Counted from the stretch's first letter, positions 1 to 5,413 are shown. The stretch is DNA of 6,415 nucleotides from Oscillospiraceae bacterium (GCA_016303195.1 JAEDMD010000113.1:1-6415); one strand, 5' to 3'. Program-made: numbers and translations. The notes: generated by a model not told the origin, from the letters alone.

Positions 1-90
1 GCTGATTTGTCCAAATACAAAGACAGTATGCGTCCGCTGATTGAAAGGGACATGGAAGAAACGGAAAAGATACTGATAAATTCAGGTTGA
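1..90 (+). CDS. C-terminal end of an unidentified protein (partial)
   Basis: Frame 1 is open from the first base of the window and ends at TGA 88-90, giving 29 residues ending in KILINSG. The tail is charged and probably helical (an ERDMEETEK stretch), like the C-terminal helix of many small regulators or enzymes, but I do not recognise the family. No terminator follows, so transcription may run into the VOC gene, whose start lies 80 nt downstream. The reading as a real gene end rests only on the open frame and on residue composition. The start and most of the gene lie outside the window. Confidence 0.5.
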   Translation, partial: ADLSKYKDSMRPLIERDMEETEKILINSG

Positions 91-170
91 GCAGTTTATT
101 TATTACGGTTTGCTTGGCCATTATTATAGAGAGCAACGACATATTTCAGTTTAATAAGAAAGGAACATAC

Positions 171-533
171 ATGAGATTAAAAAATATTCTGATAGTTGTT
201 AAAGACATAGAGAGAGCCAAACAGTTCTACCATGATCTGTTCGGTCTTGAAATGATCCTTGACAATGACGGCAATATGATACTGACGGAAGGGCTCGTGC
301 TGCAGGAAGAAAAATACTGGAAAGAGTTCATCGGGAGAGCTATAATTCCGGAGAACAATTCCTGCGAGCTATATTTTGAAGAAGCCGACATTGAAGGCTT
401 TATCGAAAGGCTTGAAAGGTATTATCCGGAAGTGAAATATGTCAACAGACTTATGATGCATAGCTGGGAACAGAAGGTCATACGCTTTTACGACCCGGAC
501 GGAAACTTAATTGAAGTAGGAACACCGATGTAA
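171..533 (+). CDS. VOC (glyoxalase/bleomycin-resistance fold) family protein
   Basis: This 120-residue protein has the length and layout of a single-unit VOC-fold protein: an N-terminal beta-alpha unit with KDIERAKQFYHDLFGLE (11-27) and the family's closing strand signature FYDPDGNLIEV (106-116). The family covers glyoxalase I, extradiol dioxygenases and drug-binding resistance proteins, and usually acts as a cytosolic dimer with a metal at the interface. E115 fits the usual C-terminal metal ligand and H97 could be another. The N-terminal ligand, often His near residue 5, is Asn here (KNI), so metal binding is uncertain and the substrate cannot be predicted. The start at ATG 171 is chosen because AGGAAC (161-166) sits just upstream and homology begins at MRLKNILIVVKD. 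An in-frame start at 87 would add 28 residues unlike the family. The next gene begins one base after the stop, implying co-translation. Confidence 0.88.
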   Translation: MRLKNILIVVKDIERAKQFYHDLFGLEMILDNDGNMILTEGLVLQEEKYWKEFIGRAIIPENNSCELYFEEADIEGFIERLERYYPEVKYVNRLMMHSWEQKVIRFYDPDGNLIEVGTPM

Positions 534-534
534 A

Positions 535-1026
535 ATGGCAAATATCATAACTTTGTTCAGAATAATGTATAGCATTGCTATGCTGTTCTTTCCGACATTA
601 TCGACAACATTTTATGCGCTGTATATCGCTGCCGGATTCTCGGATATGATCGACGGTGCGGTTGCAAGGAAAACAGATACCGTCAGCAAGTTCGGCTCGC
701 AGCTTGATACGTTCGCAGATATTCTGTTTGTGGTAGTATGCCTGATCAAGCTGCTTCCGGTACTGGATATTCCGGTCTGGCTTTATATATGGATATTAGT
801 CATAGCATTTATTAAAGTGGCGAATATCGCAGTTGGATACATCAGACAGAAAGCGTTTGTTGCTGTTCATTCCATGATAAACAAAGTGACCGGATGCTTG
901 CTTTTCTTATTCCCGCTGACGCTGACATTTATTGATCTGAGATACAGTGCAGTATTTGTTTGTTTTATCGCAACAGCAGCGGCAATATATGAAGGATATC
1001 TGATTCAAGCAGGAAAAACGACTTAG
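535..1026 (+). CDS. CDP-alcohol phosphatidyltransferase family membrane protein
   Basis: This 163-residue integral membrane protein carries the complete CDP-alcohol phosphatidyltransferase signature D-x2-DG-x2-AR-x8-G-x3-D-x3-D: D37, D40, G41, A44, R45, G54, D58 and D62. In the family the four aspartates bind two metal ions and catalyse transfer of a phosphatidyl group from a CDP-linked lipid to an alcohol such as glycerol phosphate, serine or inositol. Hydrophobic segments lie near residues 10-33, 62-76, 80-101, 115-133 and 136-155. It is somewhat short for PgsA-type enzymes (about 180-200 residues) but the active site is intact. The alcohol acceptor cannot be told from sequence. The start at ATG 535 is one base after the VOC stop, with a weak TAGGA (517-521) upstream, so translational coupling is likely. 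Its companions (VOC and CAT-like) are not the usual pgsA neighbours, so this may be an accessory rather than the housekeeping copy. Confidence 0.9.
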   Translation: MANIITLFRIMYSIAMLFFPTLSTTFYALYIAAGFSDMIDGAVARKTDTVSKFGSQLDTFADILFVVVCLIKLLPVLDIPVWLYIWILVIAFIKVANIAVGYIRQKAFVAVHSMINKVTGCLLFLFPLTLTFIDLRYSAVFVCFIATAAAIYEGYLIQAGKTT

Positions 1027-1057
1027 CGGGAAATGTTGATTTAACGGAGATGAAAAA

Positions 1058-1690
1058 ATGAGCGTAAGAGAGATCAATCCTGAAGAAACAACAAGAGCGT
1101 CAGCATATAAATTATGGATGAAAGCACCAAACCCTATGGTGACATTCTTTAAGACATTTGATGTGATGCCCATAATAGACAAGAGCAGAATGACAGGTAT
1201 GAAATTCAATATGCTGCTCGATCATTGCATAGGCAAAGCGGCAAGCTCTATTAAAGAGTTTTATTTCCTGCCTGTTTGCGATAAGCTGATGCAGTACGAT
1301 AAGATAGCAGTCAATACGATCGTAAAAAACAAAGAGGGCGAAGTGAGTTCCTGTGACATTGCTTACACCGATGACCTCGAACAGTTTAATGCGGATTATT
1401 TGCAATATACGAAACAAGTTCATGACACCTGTTCGGATCATGACTTATCGGAAGAATATATGGTCATCGGCACATCTGCCATTGTAGAGACCGAAATTGA
1501 TGGTGCTGTCGGAATGTACAGCGGTATTTTCAATAATCCGTTTATGATTTGGGGGCGATACAGGCTTGATGGTGACAAAGCGTTATTGCCTGTTTCTTTT
1601 CAGTTTCATCATACGCAAATGGATGGTGCTCATGCGGGGGCGTTTTTAAGAAATCTGGAAGAAGAAATCGGCAAATTACGATCATCATAA
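1058..1690 (+). CDS. Chloramphenicol acetyltransferase-like (type A CAT fold) O-acetyltransferase
   Basis: The 210-residue length matches type A chloramphenicol acetyltransferases (about 210-220), trimeric cytosolic enzymes that move acetyl from acetyl-CoA to a hydroxyl. The hallmark HHxxxDG is present as HHTQMDG (184-190): H185 corresponds to the catalytic histidine and D189 to the structural aspartate. The preceding strand LLPVSFQF and the N-terminal R-A-S-A-Y region also follow CAT order. The region that carries the oxyanion Ser148 in classical CATs (here around EIDGAVGM, 146-153) shows no clear serine. This points to the divergent 'CatA-like' branch, in which chloramphenicol is not necessarily the substrate. 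ATG 1058 has GGAG (1046-1049) at good distance. It is the third gene of the run, 31 nt after the phosphatidyltransferase, and no terminator follows the stop. Confidence 0.88.
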   Translation: MSVREINPEETTRASAYKLWMKAPNPMVTFFKTFDVMPIIDKSRMTGMKFNMLLDHCIGKAASSIKEFYFLPVCDKLMQYDKIAVNTIVKNKEGEVSSCDIAYTDDLEQFNADYLQYTKQVHDTCSDHDLSEEYMVIGTSAIVETEIDGAVGMYSGIFNNPFMIWGRYRLDGDKALLPVSFQFHHTQMDGAHAGAFLRNLEEEIGKLRSS

Positions 1691-1704
1691 AAAACTTTTG
1701 TAAG

Positions 1705-1761
1705 ATGTTCGGCAACAATGCAGAGATTGTAACCCCACCGAAAAAACGTAAAGGACGATGA
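1705..1761 (+). CDS. Possible 18-codon ORF or gene-end remnant in the 1691-1904 gap
   Basis: ATG 1705 opens a frame of 18 sense codons that starts MFGNNAEI and ends in a basic tail PPKKRKGR. Its TGA (1759-1761) overlaps the ATG at 1758 of the next tiny ORF in an ATGA arrangement. No good ribosome binding site precedes it (only GTAAG). The frame stays open upstream into the end of the CAT-like gene, so it could also be the tail of a gene lost at this junction. I do not recognise it. The ATGA overlap is the only positive argument for translation, and chance is a fair explanation. Confidence 0.15.
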   Translation: MFGNNAEIVTPPKKRKGR

Positions 1762-1774
1762 TAGACGTATCATC
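1757..1774. repeat. Perfect 7-bp inverted repeat (short hairpin)
   Basis: GATGATA (1757-1763) and TATCATC (1768-1774) are exact reverse complements around a 4-nt GACG loop, followed by a run of seven A on the plus strand. No T-run follows on either strand at the proper side, so it is not a standard terminator. It overlaps the start of the 42-codon ORF and could affect its translation, act as a protein-binding site, or be incidental. Confidence 0.4.
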
Positions 1775-1886
1775 AAAAAAACGCCGATATTCCGATGATG
1801 ACACGCTCCGTGTCGCCGATGTGACGCAGCGGTTCTTTACATTTTCACAGTTCCATGGTATCCTGAAATCAGCCGAAAGGCAATGA
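1758..1886 (+). CDS. Possible 42-residue protein or remnant, unknown function
   Basis: ATG 1758 has AAAGGA (1750-1755) just upstream, although the spacing of two bases is tighter than usual. The frame runs 42 codons to TGA 1884-1886 and leads, 18 nt later, to the PAP2 gene, with which it would share a transcript. The product begins MIDVSSKKRRYSDDD, charged and probably disordered, followed by a more protein-like TLRVADVTQRFFTFSQF segment rich in aromatic residues. Codon use in the second half resembles that of real genes. This may be a small regulator-linked peptide, or the C-terminal scrap of a gene truncated when the two cassettes were joined. I know no family for it. Confidence 0.3.
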   Translation: MIDVSSKKRRYSDDDTLRVADVTQRFFTFSQFHGILKSAERQ

Positions 1887-1904
1887 ACGAAAGGATCTGA
1901 TGTA

Positions 1905-2591
1905 ATGGAAAAGAATGGAAGAAAACTGCTGTTTGCAGGCTTTGGGTTTATGGCAGCGTTTATCATCTGGACGATGCTGATACAGACGGTGGACGTGCAG
2001 CCTGTCGGGCAGAACGGAACGAACATCGGCTTTGCCGGATTGAATCAGTGGTTCCATAAGATGACTGGCGTGCATATGACGCTCTACACGGTCACGGACT
2101 GGCTGGGACTGGTTCCGATCGCTGTCTGTATGGGGTTTGGCGTGCTCGGATTTATTCAGCTTGTCAGAAGAAAAAATCTGTTCAAGGTGGACGGAGATAT
2201 CCTGCTGCTGGGGGGATTTTATATCCTCGTGATCGCAGGCTATCTGATCTTTGAGATGATACCGATCAACTACCGCCCGATTCTCATTGAGGGACGTATG
2301 GAAGCCTCCTATCCGTCCTCAACGACATTGCTTGTTGTCAGCGTGATGCCGACGCTTGCCTTGCAGATGTACCGGAGAGTAAAAAACAATGCTTTGAAAT
2401 ATGCGGTATACATCTGTACTACTGCTTTCACGCTCTTTATGGTCGTGGGGCGGACTGTATCGGGCGTACACTGGCTGACGGATATTATCGGGGCATTGCT
2501 GCTGAGTGCAGGACTGTATCTGCTGTATCACGGCACTGTCAGACTGACGGAGGAACACAAATGGAATTCAGCGAAAAATTACAGACATTGA
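1905..2591 (+). CDS. PAP2-family (phosphatidic acid phosphatase type 2-like) membrane protein
   Basis: This 228-residue protein has about six hydrophobic segments (near 8-27, 65-87, 97-118, 141-157, 166-183 and 192-209) and the PAP2 motif order. These are NYRP at 122-125 (motif 1), YPSST at 136-140 (motif 2) and GRTVSGVHWLTD at 182-193 (motif 3: R183, H189, D193). PAP2 enzymes dephosphorylate lipid phosphates or undecaprenyl diphosphate at the outer membrane face, using the motif 3 histidine as nucleophile. Here the motif 1 lysine position is E117, and motif 2 PSGH reads PSST, lacking the general-acid histidine. Activity may therefore be altered, or this is a distinct subfamily. AAGGA (1891-1895) lies nine bases before ATG 1905. 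The end overlaps the XRE gene by 31 nt, so the pair is probably co-expressed. Codon use is richer in CTG and G/C-ending codons than in the genes before 1690. Confidence 0.87.
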   Translation: MEKNGRKLLFAGFGFMAAFIIWTMLIQTVDVQPVGQNGTNIGFAGLNQWFHKMTGVHMTLYTVTDWLGLVPIAVCMGFGVLGFIQLVRRKNLFKVDGDILLLGGFYILVIAGYLIFEMIPINYRPILIEGRMEASYPSSTTLLVVSVMPTLALQMYRRVKNNALKYAVYICTTAFTLFMVVGRTVSGVHWLTDIIGALLLSAGLYLLYHGTVRLTEEHKWNSAKNYRH

Positions 2592-3172
2592 GAAAGCAGA
2601 AAGGTCTGACACAGGAAGAACTTGCGCAGGCACTTTTCGTATCACGCACAGCGATCTCAAAATGGGAATCAGGAAAGGGCTACCCGAGCATTGATTCCCT
2701 GAAGGAAATCTCCAAATACTTCTCGGTCACGATCGACGAGATGCTGTCCTCGGAGGAACTCATCACCGCCGCACAGGACGACAACCGAAAAAATATAGCC
2801 GATCTGCTCGACCTGCTGACGGGCTGCACCGACATCATGGCGCTGATGCTGCTACTCCTGCCGCTTTATCCTGAGAAGTTGAGCGGCACATTTAAGGCGG
2901 TCAGTTTACTGCGGTATACGCAAATTGCATTGCCGTTCGCTTGTGTCTGCTGGGGCTTGATGATCCTGCTGATTGCAGCAGGTGCAGTCAAGGTGCTGAT
3001 GCAATACAGGCATATCGAAAAGGGACGGAATGCGGTGACTGGTGTTTCGTTTGTTCTGAGCATTATTGCCGTGCTGTTCCTGACAGCGGCAAGGCTGCCG
3101 TATGCGGTGACGGTCGTGTTTCTGATGCTTGTTGTCAAGGGAATACTGGTTTTCAGGGTACACAGCGTTTAA
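2561..3172 (+). CDS. XRE-family HTH regulator with a C-terminal membrane domain
   Basis: Residues 3-62 form a canonical XRE/Cro-type helix-turn-helix: LRKQKGLTQEELAQALFVS (10-28) followed by RTAISKWESGKGYPSIDSL (29-47), the usual recognition-helix and WE-x-G pattern. After a short linker (about 63-88) the rest is hydrophobic, with likely membrane segments near 91-104, 120-146, 159-177 and 179-198. The protein is probably a membrane-tethered DNA-binding regulator, as seen in many Bacillota XRE proteins next to membrane genes. GGAGG (2549-2553) precedes ATG 2561 inside the PAP2 coding region. The 31-nt overlap argues for coupled translation and a shared job, perhaps sensing envelope state and controlling the PAP2 operon. 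The target is not known. No clear terminator follows the stop; only a 5-bp stem (3174-3178 with 3184-3188) is present. Confidence 0.9.
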   Translation: MEFSEKLQTLRKQKGLTQEELAQALFVSRTAISKWESGKGYPSIDSLKEISKYFSVTIDEMLSSEELITAAQDDNRKNIADLLDLLTGCTDIMALMLLLLPLYPEKLSGTFKAVSLLRYTQIALPFACVCWGLMILLIAAGAVKVLMQYRHIEKGRNAVTGVSFVLSIIAVLFLTAARLPYAVTVVFLMLVVKGILVFRVHSV

Positions 3173-3188
3173 TGCAACAGACAGTTGC

Positions 3189-3217
3189 TTGCAGTATACC
3201 TTGATATATGCTATGAT
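3189..3217 (+). promoter_or_regulatory. Sigma-A-type promoter for the XRE/zinc-ribbon gene
   Basis: TTGCAG (3189-3194) and TATGAT (3212-3217) are separated by exactly 17 bases, and a TG precedes the -10 by one base (extended -10, TGCTATGAT). The predicted start, around 3223-3225, would leave a very short leader in which GAGGTGA (3224-3230) lies almost at the RNA 5' end before ATG 3235. This is the best promoter match I found in the window. Confidence 0.65.
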
Positions 3218-3234
3218 ATAGGTGAGGTGATATT
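3202..3234 (+). promoter_or_regulatory. Candidate operator: repeated TGATATA elements over the promoter
   Basis: TGATATA occurs at 3202-3208 and again at 3214-3220, 12 bases apart, with an imperfect third copy TGATATT at 3228-3234. The second copy overlaps the -10 element. Evenly repeated boxes across a promoter just upstream of a DNA-binding protein suggest autoregulation. A/T-rich sequence makes chance repeats fairly likely. Confidence 0.3.
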
Positions 3235-3999
3235 ATGGAAACTAAAAACATCATTCAGGAACTTAGGATAAAGCACGGTATGTCACAGGAGGAGCTTGCG
3301 AGCCGGATCTTTGTCACAAGGCAGGCAGTAAGCCGTTGGGAGACAGGCGAGACTGTACCGAACACGGAAACCCTGAAATTGCTGTCCGAATTTTTCGATG
3401 TGTCGATAAATACACTATTAGGCGCTCCAAGAAAGCTGATCTGCCAGTGCTGCGGTATGCCGCTTGATGACAGTATCATAAGCCACGAAGCAGACGGCAC
3501 TCTCAACGAGGACTACTGCAAATGGTGCTATGCCGACGGTGAATATATGTACAGCAATATGGACGATCTGATCGAAATATGTGTGAAAAATATGGTGAGT
3601 GCCGAACACCCCGAGAGCGAAGTCAGAGAATATCTGAGGTCGGCTCTGCCGCAGCTTGACTACTGGAAGCGATACGAACAGCTTTCGGACGGCGGAGAGT
3701 TTGAGAAGTTCAAGCAAACGCTGATCGCTGAGATCAATGCATTGCAGATTGAGGGTATGCCGAAGTTGGATAAACTCAATGCCCTTGTGGGAAGCTATGT
3801 AAATCTGCCGTACAGACTGCCAAACGGAAACGCTGTGAAATTCCTTGACGACAACACGACCTATCTTGGCAATCAGCTCGAATGTGAGTTCGGCGGTGAT
3901 CGGTGCTTTGGAGTACTGGCGAATATGGAGTTTATTCTTGTCTGTACCTATGAAAAGGACGGTAAAAATCCCGAGCTTGTAATTTACAAAAAGCGGTAA
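3235..3999 (+). CDS. XRE-family regulator with putative zinc-ribbon domain
   Basis: The 254 residues hold three parts. Residues 4-63 are an XRE helix-turn-helix (ELRIKHGMSQEELASRIF, then RQAVSRWETGETVPN). Residues 67-105 are a putative zinc ribbon with C70-x2-C73 and C95-x2-C98, of the type in which CCGMPL is followed by an acidic stretch and YCKWCY. A C-terminal domain (about 155-254) contains EGMPKLDKLNALVGSYVNLPYRLPNG and ends in strands with NPELVIYKKR; I recognise it only as a segment that recurs in clostridial zinc-ribbon proteins. The role is probably a cytosolic transcription regulator responding to a ligand or metal through the C-terminal part. The ribosome binding site GAGGTGA is just upstream, and the gene has its own promoter. 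Its HTH is clearly related to that of the preceding XRE gene, so the locus carries two tandem regulators with different sensor domains. The RNHCP gene begins 134 nt downstream with no terminator between. Confidence 0.88.
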   Translation: METKNIIQELRIKHGMSQEELASRIFVTRQAVSRWETGETVPNTETLKLLSEFFDVSINTLLGAPRKLICQCCGMPLDDSIISHEADGTLNEDYCKWCYADGEYMYSNMDDLIEICVKNMVSAEHPESEVREYLRSALPQLDYWKRYEQLSDGGEFEKFKQTLIAEINALQIEGMPKLDKLNALVGSYVNLPYRLPNGNAVKFLDDNTTYLGNQLECEFGGDRCFGVLANMEFILVCTYEKDGKNPELVIYKKR

Positions 4000-4026
4000 T
4001 AACATGATCTTAAGGAGAAATGACTT

Positions 4027-4062
4027 TTGATTAAAAACAGAAAAACGGAGCTTGCAGTGTAA
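4027..4062 (+). CDS. Possible TTG-start leader peptide (11 residues)
   Basis: AAGGAG (4012-4017) is a strong but otherwise unassigned ribosome binding site. Nine bases later, TTG 4027 opens 11 codons (M/L-IKNRKTELAV) that end at TAA 4060-4062. The last codons cover the 5' arm of a perfect 8-bp hairpin and the stop falls in its loop. Another very short frame (ATG 4004 to TGA 4028-4030, eight residues) overlaps this start, and ATG 4020 gives only four codons. This is the arrangement expected of a regulatory leader peptide, but it may equally be debris of a lost gene. Confidence 0.25.
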   Translation: MIKNRKTELAV

Positions 4063-4097
4063 CCGGGAGGTTTGCTGCAAGCCCACAAGCTTCCCGG
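4050..4097 (+). promoter_or_regulatory. Leader RNA with two mutually exclusive hairpins
   Basis: Hairpin A pairs GCTTGCAG (4050-4057) with CTGCAAGC (4075-4082), a perfect 8-bp stem with a 17-nt loop. Hairpin B pairs CCGGGA (4063-4068) with TCCCGG (4092-4097) and extends inward with further partial pairing (GGTTT with AAGCT). The 5' arm of B lies in the loop of A, and the 3' arm of A lies in the loop of B. The two interlock and cannot both form as simple nested stems (a pseudoknot is the alternative). Neither is followed by a T-run, so these are not intrinsic terminators. They precede the RNHCP-AAC(3) pair and may control translation, RNA stability or attenuation. Confidence 0.45.
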
Positions 4098-4101
4098 AAG
4101 T

Positions 4102-4137
4102 ATGGATATATCACACTTTCAGGAGGTATCCCCATGA
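4102..4137 (+). CDS. Possible 11-codon ORF overlapping the RNHCP start (ATGA)
   Basis: ATG 4102 opens MDISHFQEVSP, whose TGA (4135-4137) overlaps the RNHCP start ATG (4134-4136). The frame reads straight through the RNHCP ribosome binding site AGGAGG (4121-4126). Its own binding site is poor (GGAAG ends one base before the ATG). A bulged stem between ATGGATA (4102-4108) and TATCCCCAT (4127-4135) would place AGGAGG in the loop and occupy part of the start codon. Translation is not established. Confidence 0.2.
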   Translation: MDISHFQEVSP

Positions 4138-4562
4138 ACAGGGAACATAAGAAAAGACTATTTGAAAAAGGTTATTATAAAACACACCCATGCAATAATA
4201 CATTTATATGTAAGTTCTGCGGCAAGACTGTCGTACCGACAGGTGCAGGCAGCAATCACCGAAATCATTGTCCTTACTGCCTGTCAAGTCAGCATTTAGA
4301 TAATGAGCCGGGAGATCGCTCAGCGGACTGCGGCGGTGTTATGGAGCCTGTCAGCGTTTTGGTCAGAAAAAACGGCGAATGGGCGATCATTCATCGGTGC
4401 AGGATATGTGGAGCGCTCAACTCAAACCGCATCGCCGCTGATGATAACCCTATGAAGCTGATGTCGATCGCCATGAAGCCGCTTGCCACACCGCCTTTTC
4501 CGCTTGAAAAGATCGAGGAAATGACAAGAGCTATGGGCGGTGACGGAGATTTGAAGTGGTAA
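4134..4562 (+). CDS. RNHCP-domain putative zinc-binding protein
   Basis: This 142-residue protein contains the RNHCP domain, named for its motif, at R43-N44-H45-C46-P47. Around it lie paired cysteines that form likely zinc sites: C26-x2-C29, C46-x2-C49, C66, and H87-x-C89-x2-C92. The block DRSADCGGVMEPVSV and the later HRCRICGALNSNRIAADDNP are typical of the family. The biochemical role of RNHCP proteins is not established; the zinc-ribbon-like cysteine pairs suggest nucleic-acid or ribosome-related binding, but that is inference. The start is firm: AGGAGG (4121-4126) lies seven bases before ATG 4134. The basic N-terminus (NREHKKRLFEKG) could contact RNA. AAC(3) follows after 19 nt with its own GGGAGG site, so the two form an operon. 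The C-terminus (about 108-142) is a short helical extension. Confidence 0.9.
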   Translation: MNREHKKRLFEKGYYKTHPCNNTFICKFCGKTVVPTGAGSNHRNHCPYCLSSQHLDNEPGDRSADCGGVMEPVSVLVRKNGEWAIIHRCRICGALNSNRIAADDNPMKLMSIAMKPLATPPFPLEKIEEMTRAMGGDGDLKW

Positions 4563-4581
4563 GTAATAGGGAGGTCGGTTC

Positions 4582-5373
4582 ATGATCACAAAGAACGATA
4601 TATTTGAATTCCTGAAAAACTGCGGAATAAAGCACGATGACAAACTGACGCTACACTGTTCTCTGCGTTCGATCGGCAAAATCGAAAATGGTGCAGACGG
4701 CTTTATAGATGCATTCAGCGAATATCTTTCTGACGGTCTGTTTATCGTGCCGACTCATACATGGAACAGTGTTTGCAGAAGCAATCCGTTTTACGATGTC
4801 AGATCAACGATGCCTTGTATCGGTACTCTTGCAAGGGTGGCAGCCTTCCGCACGGACGGTGTCCGCTCCCTGCACCCAACGCATTCGGTGACGGTATTTG
4901 GCAAAAGTGCAGCGGAATGGGTCGAAGGCGAGGAGCATTCAGCCTCTCCTGCACCTGTCGGCGGCTGTCTGAGCAGACTATACGAAGAATCGGGAAAGGT
5001 ACTGCTGATCGGTGTAGGTCATGACAAAAACACCTATCTTCATGCCGTTGACGAACGCCTGCACATACCTGACAGACTGAATCCCGAACCATTTACGATC
5101 ACAATAAAAGATCACGAGGGCAATATGCTTGTGTCTCCACCGTTTCATACGCATTTTACCGCAGCAGCAGATACCTGTGTTTCGGAATACTATCCCAATT
5201 ACAAAGACGCATTTGAATATATGGGAGCAGTCACCTATTCACAGCTTGGTAGTGCCTTAGTCTATTGCTGTGATGCAAGGAAGATGACGGATACGGCACA
5301 AATAATATGGGCAAAAGCTGACAGAGACCTTTGCATCTCCCACGAGCCGATACCTGCTGAGTACTATCGGTAG
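4582..5373 (+). CDS. AAC(3)-family aminoglycoside N-acetyltransferase-like protein
   Basis: The 263-residue length and motif order match the aminoglycoside 3-N-acetyltransferase (antibiotic NAT) family: LTLHCSLRSIG (22-32), FIVPTHTW (54-61), STMPCIGTLA (75-84), SLHPTHSVTVFG (96-107) and LLIGVGHDKNTYLHAVDE (141-158). Known members acetylate the 3-amino group of deoxystreptamine aminoglycosides using acetyl-CoA in the cytosol. The conserved HPTHS and GVGHDxNT segments with H147, H154 and E158 suggest an intact active site. Related enzymes in environmental and gut bacteria often act on other amines or only weakly on drugs, so a resistance phenotype should not be assumed. GGGAGG (4569-4574) precedes ATG 4582. 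It is the last gene of the plus-strand run and is followed by a strong terminator. Confidence 0.9.
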   Translation: MITKNDIFEFLKNCGIKHDDKLTLHCSLRSIGKIENGADGFIDAFSEYLSDGLFIVPTHTWNSVCRSNPFYDVRSTMPCIGTLARVAAFRTDGVRSLHPTHSVTVFGKSAAEWVEGEEHSASPAPVGGCLSRLYEESGKVLLIGVGHDKNTYLHAVDERLHIPDRLNPEPFTITIKDHEGNMLVSPPFHTHFTAAADTCVSEYYPNYKDAFEYMGAVTYSQLGSALVYCCDARKMTDTAQIIWAKADRDLCISHEPIPAEYYR

Positions 5374-5413
5374 AATCATTTGGATTTGCTTAAATACGAT
5401 CTTTCTCAAACAT

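Noticed and set aside
87..170. Longer start of the VOC gene at 87
   Set aside because: The extra 28 residues do not match the VOC fold, and a ribosome binding site fits ATG 171 instead.
1112..1441. 109-codon minus-strand open frame
   Set aside because: It lies fully inside the CAT-like gene, has no family features and is a mirror of that gene's codon pattern.
1685..2026. 113-codon minus-strand frame across the 1691-1904 gap
   Set aside because: It has low-complexity, Cys/Ser-rich composition without domain features and overlaps the firm start of the PAP2 gene.
3174..3188. GCAAC/GTTGC hairpin after the XRE membrane gene as a terminator
   Set aside because: The stem is only 5 bp and has no T-tract; it merges into the -35 region of the next promoter.
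3418..4086. 222-codon open frame on the minus strand
   Set aside because: It is antisense to the well-supported XRE/zinc-ribbon gene, has no recognisable domain, and reads through the structured leader.
4050..4097. Reading the leader hairpins as an intrinsic terminator after the zinc-ribbon regulator
   Set aside because: Neither stem is followed by a T-run on either strand.
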